Shown here: piece by piece, positions 1-5,176 of the stretch
Position numbering within the stretch: the first letter of the stretch is position 1
Layout: the number at the start of each line of letters is the position of its first letter
Assembly: GCA_021296435.1 (NCBI GenBank)
Contig: JAGWAK010000088.1
Span: 1 to 6,149 of the forward strand
DNA: 6,149 nucleotides
Source of the DNA: Acidimicrobiia bacterium
Lineage (GTDB): Bacteria > Actinomycetota > Acidimicrobiia > Acidimicrobiales > CATQHL01
Direction: 5' to 3'
Notes under the pieces: generated by a model
What the model was told of the DNA's origin: nothing
What the model saw: only the letters and a program-made list of their open reading frames with translations
The model's database searches: none
Translations under genes and position numbers: made by a program

Positions 1-204
1 GGTGGTGTAGCGGATGCCGTCGCGCAGGAACGGGTAGTCCGACAGCAGCAGGCCGCTGTAGACGTCGAGCCCACTGAGTCGGTCCGCCTGCCGACCGATC
101 TCGCGCTCGATGGCGCCCGCCCCGCCCGCGCCCGGCGGCAGGACCACCGCGGAGGTCGGTTCGAGGACTTCGACCGCTTCGGCGAGCGACACCCACCGGC
201 CCAT
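1..204 (-). CDS. Acetyl-CoA hydrolase / CoA-transferase family protein, N-terminal fragment (runs off left edge)
   Basis: Only the first 68 residues lie in the window; the frame is open to base 1. The visible protein starts MGRWVSLAEAVEVLEP, followed by a VVLPPGAGGAGAIEREI segment and GLDVYSGLLLSDYPFL. This order (short helix, V-x-LPPG-type Gly-rich turn, then a hydrophobic 'sGLLL-x-x-YPFL' strand) resembles the N-terminus of acetyl-CoA hydrolase/4-hydroxybutyrate CoA-transferase-like proteins, which move CoA between acyl-CoA and a free carboxylate through a glutamyl-CoA intermediate. The catalytic Glu would lie outside the window, so neither the reaction nor the substrate can be confirmed. 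The ATG at 202-204 is preceded by a modest CAGGG about nine bases upstream. The gene begins 36 bases after the stop of the adenine-deaminase-like gene, in the same frame, so cotranscription and possibly translational coupling are likely. Family call from a short fragment; moderate confidence. Confidence 0.62.
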   Translation of the reverse strand, partial: MGRWVSLAEAVEVLEPTSAVVLPPGAGGAGAIEREIGRQADRLSGLDVYSGLLLSDYPFLRDGIRYTT

Positions 205-240
205 GCGGTGCCCTGGTGTGGTCCGCCCCGTGCTCGCGAC

Positions 241-2001
241 CTAAACCCTGCGCACCAGCGGGCTGCAGAACGACAGCGTGGCCTGCTCCACGAACCCCCG
301 GTCCAGCAGCGAGTACTGCGGGATCGCCGTGATCGGCAGGAAGATCAGCCACATGAACGGGTTCGCCAGGCCGCAGCCCAGCTCTCCGGCGGCGGCGATC
401 AGCCGGTCCTCGGCCTCGACCATCTCGGACGGGGAGATGTCGCTCATGATCCCCGCCAGGGGCAGCGGCAGTTCGGCCAGGATCTCGTCGCCGCGGGCCA
501 CCACCTGCCCGCCGTTCAGCTCGATGACGCGGTTGATCGCCGTGGCCATGGATTCGGTGTTGGCGCCGATACACACCACGTTCTCGTCGTCGGGCGACAG
601 CGAGGTGGCCAGCGCCCCGTCGCTGAGGCTGAAGCCCGACATGAAAGCGGTGGAGCGCGAGCCCGTGTCGTTGTAGCGCTCCAGCACCGACACGTAGCTC
701 ACATCGATGGCGGGGTTGGCCAGCACGAGTCCGTCGCGGATCTCCAACTCCACGTCCCGGCGCAGCCGCAGCGGGATCTCCGGGGGGATGAACATCGAGA
801 TGGCCTCCACCATGCCGTCTTCCATGTCGGTGCGGAACAGCAGGTCGTCGGGCTCCACCGGCGTCAGCGAGAAGGTGCGCAGCAGCTCCGACGGACGTTC
901 CGGCGGCGTCAAGGTCACCTGCAACTCGCCGCCGGAGGCCACGAGCTCGCCGCCGGCGTACACCGCCGAGGGCTCGAAGTTCGCCAGGTCTTCCACCAGG
1001 AGGATGTCGGCGTAGCGGCCCGGCGCCACCGCTCCCACCTGATCGTCCACCCGCAGGGCGTCGGCGGCGTTGATGGTCACCATCTGGATGGCCGTCACCG
1101 GGTCGACGCCCTCGGCGATGGCCCGGCGAACGATGTGGTCCATGTGCCCGAGGCGCACCAGTGTGGAGGTGTCGGTGTCGTCGGAGCAGAGGCTCACCCG
1201 GCGGGTGGGCAGCCCGGCCTCGGTGACCGCCTTGATGCAGTCAGCCAGGTTGAACGCCATCGTGGCCTCACGCAGCAGGCAGAAGAACCCGTTGCGCAGC
1301 TTGTCGATGGTCTCCTCGGCGGAGAAGCACTCGTGGTCGTCGCGGGCGCCGCAGTTGGCGTAGGCGCCGAGCGCCAGCCCCGTCACGAACGGGGCGTGGC
1401 CGTGGACCGGCAGCTTGTGCGCCTCGCAGAGCCCGATGGACTCGATGACATCGCTGTCACCGGCGCGGATGAAGTCGAAGGTGGTCTCGGCGATGCCGTT
1501 GGCCTCGTCCCACTGCATGGCGATGCGGTGATCGTCGGGCCCCACGCTGGCGCCCAGGGTGCCCTCGGGGATCGTGTAGGGGATCTTGGACGGCGGCGGG
1601 TTGAAGATGCGCAGCGGCAGGTCGGCCGCCTCGTCGAGCATGTAGCGGATGCCGTCGATGCCCTTCACCGGGGCGATCTGGTCGAAAGCGGTGCAGACCG
1701 AGGTGGTGCCGCGCGCCAGCACCACCGAGGCGAAGCGGGTGATGGACATCTTGGTTACCTCGGTGTGCACGTGCGGGTCGATCAGACCCGGCACGAGGTG
1801 CATGCCGCTGGCGTCGATGACCTCGGTGCCCTCACCGATGGTCTCGCTCACGTCGCCGATGGCGGCGATGCGGTCGCCGGCGATGGCAACACCGGCCTCG
1901 TACACCTCGGCGGTGAACACGTTGACGAGTTTCCCCCCGGTGAACACCTTGTCGGCGGGCCGGCGCCCCAATCCGACGTCGATGGCTCGCTGGCTGTACA
2001 T
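241..2001 (-). CDS. ade: Adenine deaminase family amidohydrolase (Ade/AdeC-like)
   Basis: 586 residues, close to the usual 570-600 for bacterial adenine deaminases, which convert adenine to hypoxanthine and ammonia in purine salvage or catabolism. I chose the ATG at 1999-2001 because GGAGGT sits at 2007-2012 with correct spacing; a GTG at 2028 is in frame but has no such site. The order matches the family: small N-terminal beta domain; PGLIDPHVHTE (His77, His79, Glu81) ending strand 1 of the TIM barrel; HGHAP (His202); DDHE (His223, Glu224); LLRE (Arg244, Glu245); CSDD (Asp274); then the characteristic C-terminal domain with VSVLERY, a GF-x-L-x-x-GALAT segment and LPLPLAGIMS. Odd: the usual CDPHEI segment after strand 3 is replaced here by CTAFDQI (103-109), losing the conserved Glu. 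The fold and family call is firm; adenine as substrate is not. It lies between a GS-family ligase and a CoA-transferase. Confidence 0.85.
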   Translation of the reverse strand: MYSQRAIDVGLGRRPADKVFTGGKLVNVFTAEVYEAGVAIAGDRIAAIGDVSETIGEGTEVIDASGMHLVPGLIDPHVHTEVTKMSITRFASVVLARGTTSVCTAFDQIAPVKGIDGIRYMLDEAADLPLRIFNPPPSKIPYTIPEGTLGASVGPDDHRIAMQWDEANGIAETTFDFIRAGDSDVIESIGLCEAHKLPVHGHAPFVTGLALGAYANCGARDDHECFSAEETIDKLRNGFFCLLREATMAFNLADCIKAVTEAGLPTRRVSLCSDDTDTSTLVRLGHMDHIVRRAIAEGVDPVTAIQMVTINAADALRVDDQVGAVAPGRYADILLVEDLANFEPSAVYAGGELVASGGELQVTLTPPERPSELLRTFSLTPVEPDDLLFRTDMEDGMVEAISMFIPPEIPLRLRRDVELEIRDGLVLANPAIDVSYVSVLERYNDTGSRSTAFMSGFSLSDGALATSLSPDDENVVCIGANTESMATAINRVIELNGGQVVARGDEILAELPLPLAGIMSDISPSEMVEAEDRLIAAAGELGCGLANPFMWLIFLPITAIPQYSLLDRGFVEQATLSFCSPLVRRV

Positions 2002-2006
2002 GGCTG

Positions 2007-2012
2007 ACCTCC
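2007..2012 (-). promoter_or_regulatory. Ribosome binding site deciding the ade start
   Basis: Reads GGAGGT on the minus strand, five bases before the ATG at 2001. This is a near-perfect Shine-Dalgarno match and places the start nine codons inside the longest open frame. Confidence 0.8.
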
Positions 2013-2100
2013 GTGTGGATCGGGTCACGGCTGTTGTACCGGTCGCCTGTGTCTGTCGCCCCGACCGGGCCGGGACGCGCCGCGACCGTCGTGGCCGGCG

Positions 2101-2126
2101 AGTTTAGGTGGCACGAGGACCGTGCC
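2101..2126 (-). promoter_or_regulatory. Candidate promoter -10 and adjacent inverted repeat upstream of ade
   Basis: On the minus strand TAAACT (2101-2106) fits a TAnnnT -10 box about 100 bases before the ade start. Just upstream of it is a perfect 6-base inverted repeat with a 5-base spacer, GGCACG-N5-CGTGCC (2110-2126), which would lie in the -35/-10 spacer and could be an operator. No convincing -35 hexamer is visible at 17 bases. This would let the deaminase and CoA-transferase be expressed separately from the upstream ligase. Weak, pattern-only evidence. Confidence 0.3.
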
Positions 2127-2149
2127 TCGATCCGGTCGGCGAAGGCCGG

Positions 2150-2173
2150 GACGTGGCGTCGCGACCGCACGTC
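2150..2173. promoter_or_regulatory. Imperfect 24-base palindrome in the GS-ade intergenic region
   Basis: GACGTG-gc-GTCGCGAC-cg-CACGTC: the outer 6 bases and inner 8 bases are perfect palindromes sharing one centre, broken by two symmetrical mismatched base pairs per arm. It sits upstream of the candidate ade promoter and overlaps a 12-base word (GACCGCACGTCG, 2163-2174) that recurs in the divergent promoter region at 3739-3750. It is operator-like; no regulator gene is present in the window. The rest of 2013-2270 shows no gene that I can support and no clear terminator for the upstream ligase gene. Confidence 0.3.
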
Positions 2174-2270
2174 GCGTGGAACGAGGCGATCGACGGAGAG
2201 TGCTGCATCCGGTCCCTGGATGTGAATCTTCCGCAGTGTGCGTCCTCGGGCGATTGGAGGGCCCCGACGG

Positions 2271-3563
2271 CTAGTGGAACGTCAGATACTCCCGCAGCTC
2301 CCAGTCGGTGACGGCGCGGGCGTAGCGGGCCCACTCGGCGCGCTTCATGACCACGAAGTGCTCGGTGATCTCCCGGCCGACCGCCTCAATGAGCGCCTCG
2401 TCGGCCTCGAGGGCGTCGAGGGCGAGGGAGAGGTTCTCCGGGCAGCAGCGCTCGGTGTTGGCCGTCTCCAGGGAGTCCCCGGTCTCCGCCGGCGGCGGGG
2501 GATCACCGGCTTCGATCCCCAGGCGGGCGGCAGCCATCAGCGCCGCCGCCGACAGGTACAGGTTGGCGGCGCCGTCGGGGAGCCGGTGTTCGAGGCGGCT
2601 GGCAGCGCCCCGCCCCGAGGGCACCCGTACGGCCACCGAGCGGTGGTCGTAGCCCCAGTTGGCCCAGTAGCCCGCAAGCTCGCCGGGCTTCAGGCGCTTG
2701 TAGGCGTTCACGGTGGGCGCGCACAGGGCGGTCAGCGCCTCGTGATGGGCCAACACGCCGGCGATGGCGCGCTTCGCCATGTCCGACAGCCCGTCGTCGC
2801 TGCCGGGGTCGTCGAACAGGTTCTGACCGTCGTCACCGGTGACGCTGAGGTGGAAGTGGGTGCCGTTGCCGCCTCGGTCCTGGAAGGGTCGCCCCAGGAA
2901 GGTCAGCAGCAGACCATGGCGCAGGGCAACCTCCCGGCACAGCTGCTTCAGCAGGAAGGCGCGATCCAGCGCCTCGAGGGCATCGCCGTAGCCGACAACC
3001 ACCTCGAATTGCGGGTTGTCGTACTCGCTGGCCGCCGTCTCGATGCCGATCCCGCAGATCGCCGCTGCGGCGAGGATGTCGTCGAAGAGCCCACCCGGGT
3101 CCACGACGGTGCCGGTGCCGTAGCAGTAGGCGCCCGGTGTGTCCCAGGGCTCCCATCCCCCCGAGCCGTCGGGCTGCAGGACGTAAGCCTCCAACTCCAC
3201 GCCGATCCTGGGGGTGCCGCCGGTGGCCGCGGCGAGGGCCTCGATGGCGCGCTGCGCCGCCAGGCGCGACGAGATTGCCAGCGGTTGGCCCAGGCGCTCG
3301 AGATCGGCGATGACGACGCCGGTGCCCGCGTCCCAGCTGGGTCGCACGTCATCGGGTGAGTAGCGGGCGGTGAGGTCGCCCATGCCCTCCAGCACCTCTG
3401 CTCCCGGCGCCGGGATGAGGTCGCGGTCGTAGCCGACGCCGAAGATGGTCACGGAGAAGCCCACCTCACCGGTGATCGCGGCGGCCGGCACGTACTTGCC
3501 GCGGGCGAAGCCGAATTGGTCGGCGAACAGGACGCGGATTCGGTGCATTCCTTCTGGCAGCAT
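2271..3563 (-). CDS. Glutamine synthetase family protein (GS-like gamma-glutamyl ligase)
   Basis: 430 residues. The family makes gamma-glutamyl amides: glutamine from glutamate, ammonia and ATP, or gamma-glutamyl-polyamines/amines in PuuA-like members. The N-terminal beta-grasp strand (RIRVLFADQFGFARGKYVP, residues 8-26) is followed by the catalytic barrel: GVELEAY (Glu123, Glu125), SEYDNPQFE (Glu180, Glu187), GNGTHFHLS (His236, His238), NAYKRL (Arg290), WGYDHRSVAVRVP (Arg308, Arg313) and RLEHRLPDGAANLYL (Glu325, Arg327). These are the metal, glutamate and ATP ligand positions of the family and all look intact. No NLYDLPP-type adenylylation tyrosine motif is seen and the protein is shorter than GlnA (about 470), so it is probably a specialised ligase and not housekeeping GlnA. 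Start: ATG 3561-3563, with GGAGAG 12 bases upstream; the ATG at 3548 is an alternative. It is divergent from the lipoprotein gene and is the first gene of the leftward cluster. The amine substrate is unknown. Confidence 0.85.
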   Translation of the reverse strand: MLPEGMHRIRVLFADQFGFARGKYVPAAAITGEVGFSVTIFGVGYDRDLIPAPGAEVLEGMGDLTARYSPDDVRPSWDAGTGVVIADLERLGQPLAISSRLAAQRAIEALAAATGGTPRIGVELEAYVLQPDGSGGWEPWDTPGAYCYGTGTVVDPGGLFDDILAAAAICGIGIETAASEYDNPQFEVVVGYGDALEALDRAFLLKQLCREVALRHGLLLTFLGRPFQDRGGNGTHFHLSVTGDDGQNLFDDPGSDDGLSDMAKRAIAGVLAHHEALTALCAPTVNAYKRLKPGELAGYWANWGYDHRSVAVRVPSGRGAASRLEHRLPDGAANLYLSAAALMAAARLGIEAGDPPPPAETGDSLETANTERCCPENLSLALDALEADEALIEAVGREITEHFVVMKRAEWARYARAVTDWELREYLTFH

Positions 3564-3615
3564 CGTTCCCAAGCTCTCTCCGGTCGGGGTTCGTGGCTGG
3601 TGGCGCTGGTCGCCG

Positions 3616-3644
3616 GTGCACCGCAGAGACCCCCCTCTGTGCAC
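3616..3644. promoter_or_regulatory. Bulged 10-bp hairpin in the 5' leader of the GS-like gene
   Basis: GTGCA (3616-3620) pairs with TGCAC (3640-3644), and CAGAG (3624-3628) pairs with CTCTG (3635-3639). This leaves a 3-base bulge and a 6-base loop. It lies 50-80 bases before the GS-like start, downstream of the candidate -10 on the minus strand, so it would be transcribed in the leader. Its role is unknown; it could be a structured RNA leader or a DNA operator. Confidence 0.35.
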
Positions 3645-3665
3645 GACGTCGCCTCGGCGCGGCGG

Positions 3666-3671
3666 ATAGTA
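3666..3671 (-). promoter_or_regulatory. Candidate -10 box for the GS-like gene
   Basis: Reads TACTAT on the minus strand, a good TAnnnT -10 match in otherwise very GC-rich DNA, about 100 bases upstream of the GS-like start. The 17-base spacer and -35 position fall on the 3683-3703 palindrome, and the -35 itself does not match TTGACA. A promoter whose -35 is covered or replaced by a regulator site would fit, but this is inference. Confidence 0.35.
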
Positions 3672-3682
3672 GCCTGCCGTCA

Positions 3683-3703
3683 TGGTCGTACCGGCTACGA
3701 CCA
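3683..3703. promoter_or_regulatory. Perfect operator-like palindrome, 8-5-8, in the divergent promoter region
   Basis: TGGTCGTA-N5-TACGACCA: eight perfect complementary bases on each side of a CCGGC spacer. It is the least GC-biased and least trivial inverted repeat in the window and lies between the two divergent genes, next to the TACTAT box for the leftward gene. The TGGTC...GACCA outer bases recall sites of GntR/FadR-type repressors, although the spacing is longer than in the classical FadR motif. It probably controls one or both divergent genes. Confidence 0.55.
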
Positions 3704-3717
3704 GGGTGAGGAGCATC

Positions 3718-3739
3718 CCGGCCGCGGGGCCGCGGCCGG
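3718..3739. promoter_or_regulatory. Perfect GC-only palindrome, 10-2-10, upstream of the lipoprotein gene
   Basis: CCGGCCGCGG-GG-CCGCGGCCGG. Both ten-base arms match perfectly. In RNA it would form a nine-pair stem with a four-base loop. It directly abuts the next hairpin at 3740-3759. It could be a leader hairpin, a transcription attenuator or a protein-binding site. The composition is only G and C, so chance complementarity is easier here than at 3683-3703. Confidence 0.4.
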
Positions 3740-3759
3740 ACCGCACGTCGAGGTGCGGT
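3740..3759. promoter_or_regulatory. Perfect 7-bp hairpin (7-6-7) upstream of the lipoprotein gene
   Basis: ACCGCAC-GTCGAG-GTGCGGT. It begins at the base after the 3718-3739 palindrome ends, so two stems would stack end to end in RNA. The left arm overlaps the GACCGCACGTCG word shared with the region upstream of ade. Confidence 0.4.
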
Positions 3760-3784
3760 TGCGGTCTCAGCGCCGGACATTGAA

Positions 3785-3801
3785 GCGCCCCGGCGGGGCG
3801 C
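3785..3801 (+). promoter_or_regulatory. Perfect 7-bp hairpin immediately before the lipoprotein ribosome binding site
   Basis: GCGCCCC-GGC-GGGGCGC, ending five bases before the GGGGAGG Shine-Dalgarno stretch (3806-3812). The CCCC of its left arm could pair either inside the hairpin or with the GGGG of the ribosome binding site, so it could affect translation start. There is no U-rich run after it, so a simple terminator is unlikely. Confidence 0.4.
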
Positions 3802-3817
3802 CCGAGGGGAGGACACC

Positions 3818-5020
3818 TTGAACGAGTCCACTGCACGATCGACGACGAGGCGACGAGCATGGCGGCGCCCTGTCGGCCTGCTGATGGCCATGCTGGCGGT
3901 GGCGCTGATTGCGGCCGCCTGCGGCGGAGATGACGACGACGCGCCGGCCGCGCCGCCTCCTGCGCCCGAGCCCGCCGCTCCGGCGCCCGCGCCTGAGCCC
4001 GCGCCCGCGCCCGAACCCGCGCCGGCGCCGGAACCGGCCCCCGAACCTCCGCCGCCACCCGAGCCGGCCCCGGCGGCTGCTACCGACGAGGGGCTACGCG
4101 TGGCGCTGCTGCTGCCGGGTATCAAGAACGACAACTCGTTCAGCCAGGCCGCGGCAGAGGGCCTGCTCGACGCCGTGGAGGCCGACGGCAATATCGCCGA
4201 GTTCCAGATGCTGGAGGAGATCATCGAGCCCACCGATTCACTGCCGGCCATCCGCGGCTTCGCCAGCCGGGACTTCGACCTGATCATCGGTCACGGGATC
4301 GAGTACGTGGACCCGATCATGGAGCTGTACGCGGAGTTCCCCGACGTGGACTTCGCCATGACCGGCGGTGTGCTCGTGGAGGGCGCCGACCCGCAGGACA
4401 ACGTCGTGGACTGGCTCTACAACGTCCAGGACATGGCCTACCCCAACGGCATCATTGCCGCCCACGCCATCATCGGCGACACCATCGGCATCGTCGGTGG
4501 CCCGGAGTTCGACTTCGTGAAGACCATGCACGTCTCGTTCCAGCAGGGGGTGGCGTCGGTCAACCCGGACATCCAGTTCCTGGAGGGGTTCGCGGGCGAC
4601 TTCGTGAACGTCCAGAAGGCCGCCGAAGTGGCGACGTCGCTCATCGACCAGGGTGCCGACCTCATCTACTGCTCCGGTGACGGAATCTGCATCGGCGCCG
4701 CCCAGTCGGCCTCCGCCGCCGGGATCCCGATCCTGGTGGGCTTCGGCTCGCAGTACGAGACCGCACCCGACGTGTACCTCGGGGCCACGGTCATCCGCCT
4801 CAGCGAGTTGTTCCAGACGTACTTCGACACGGTGCGCGACGGCTCGTTCGGCAACGCCTTCTACCCCGGCAGCCTTCAGAACGGCGGCATCGAGGTGCTG
4901 CCCATCAACATGGACGCCACCGTGGAGACCGCCACCAGCCTCGAGGAGCTGCAGCAGATCCTCGACGACTTCGTGGGCGCCGTGGAGGCCGGCGAGATCG
5001 AGATCCCGTTCCCGTTCTAG
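3818..5020 (+). CDS. BMP-family ABC transporter substrate-binding lipoprotein
   Basis: 400 residues from a TTG start. GGGGAGG at 3806-3812 supports that start, and a start at the next in-frame ATG (residue 23) would lose the basic n-region. It has an Arg-rich n-region (11-17), a hydrophobic core (20-33) and a lipobox-type IAAAC with Cys35, so it should be a membrane-anchored extracytoplasmic lipoprotein. An acidic GGDDDD and a Pro/Ala/Glu tether (42-88) lead to the ligand-binding domain. That domain starts with RVALLLPG, then KNDNSFSQAAAEGL (family pattern D-x-SFNQ), VGGPEFDFV (226-234), and a C-terminal GADLIYCSGDGICIGAAQSA segment typical of Bmp/Med/PnrA proteins, which bind nucleosides. 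The usual GVDxDQ ligand segment is GFGSQY (308-313), lacking the conserved Asp, so the ligand may differ. No permease or ATPase gene lies in the window. Divergent from the GS-like gene; followed by a hairpin. Confidence 0.87.
   Translation: MNESTARSTTRRRAWRRPVGLLMAMLAVALIAAACGGDDDDAPAAPPPAPEPAAPAPAPEPAPAPEPAPAPEPAPEPPPPPEPAPAAATDEGLRVALLLPGIKNDNSFSQAAAEGLLDAVEADGNIAEFQMLEEIIEPTDSLPAIRGFASRDFDLIIGHGIEYVDPIMELYAEFPDVDFAMTGGVLVEGADPQDNVVDWLYNVQDMAYPNGIIAAHAIIGDTIGIVGGPEFDFVKTMHVSFQQGVASVNPDIQFLEGFAGDFVNVQKAAEVATSLIDQGADLIYCSGDGICIGAAQSASAAGIPILVGFGSQYETAPDVYLGATVIRLSELFQTYFDTVRDGSFGNAFYPGSLQNGGIEVLPINMDATVETATSLEELQQILDDFVGAVEAGEIEIPFPF
3941..4081 (+). repeat. Pro/Ala/Glu-rich tether-coding repeat (APAPEP-type units)
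   Basis: This codes for residues 42-88 of the lipoprotein, made almost only of Ala, Pro and Glu, with the clearest APAPEP-like units at about residues 56-76. The DNA is a degenerate GCGCCCGAGCCC-like repeat. It should form an extended, negatively charged spacer between the lipid anchor and the binding domain. It is prone to length change by slippage. Confidence 0.75.
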
Positions 5021-5049
5021 CCGGCAGTCACCGGACCGACCAGATCTGA

Positions 5050-5073
5050 GCCCCCGCCCGGGCGGGCGGGGGC
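5050..5073 (+). terminator. Strong GC hairpin after the lipoprotein gene
   Basis: GCCCCCGCCC-GGGC-GGGCGGGGGC: perfect 10-bp stem and 4-base loop, 30 bases past the stop codon. No T-tract follows, as is common for putative terminators of high-GC actinobacteria. It separates the lipoprotein gene from the lyase gene. A terminator or a 3' mRNA-stabilising hairpin are both possible. Confidence 0.6.
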
Positions 5074-5129
5074 ATCGGGTGCGGCGGCCCCTGGCAGGGC
5101 AGCCGCGGTCACTCGCCCGCCGGCGGCTG

Positions 5130-5135
5130 TACGAT
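5130..5135 (+). promoter_or_regulatory. Candidate -10 box for the HMG-CoA-lyase-like gene
   Basis: TACGAT fits TAnnnT and would give a leader of about 35 bases before the ATG at 5177. No good -35 hexamer is visible. Its position after the 5050-5073 hairpin is consistent with separate transcription of the lyase gene. Confidence 0.3.
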
Positions 5136-5176
5136 CCGCGCCAGGTGTGCAGCGAGCGCGATCGGGGAGGTCGGCG

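Noticed and set aside
208..2007. A 599-codon plus-strand open frame opposite ade
   Set aside because: It is antisense to a gene with clear family motifs and a strong ribosome binding site. The translation is rich in Arg, His, Gly and Val with no recognisable domain, as expected of a shadow frame in GC-rich DNA.
2238..3359. A 373-codon plus-strand open frame opposite the GS-like gene
   Set aside because: The opposite strand carries the full set of glutamine synthetase motifs; this frame shows only biased composition.
3682..3783. A 33-codon plus-strand ORF in the leader of the lipoprotein gene, a possible leader peptide
   Set aside because: No ribosome binding site before its ATG, which overlaps the palindrome by chance, and no tell-tale codon run for attenuation.
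3564..4058. A 165-codon N-terminal extension of the GS-like protein
   Set aside because: It would overlap the divergent regulatory region and the lipoprotein signal and tether region, is low-complexity Arg/Ala/Pro, and family similarity begins only at the chosen start.
3466..4287. A minus-strand frame with a long Gly/Ser/Ala repeat resembling a structural protein
   Set aside because: The repeat is the antisense reading of the Pro/Ala/Glu tether; the frame also overlaps the GS-like start region and the divergent promoters.
5117..5126. CCGCCGGCGG palindrome upstream of the lyase gene as an operator
   Set aside because: Ten bases of G and C only; such words are expected by chance in this DNA.
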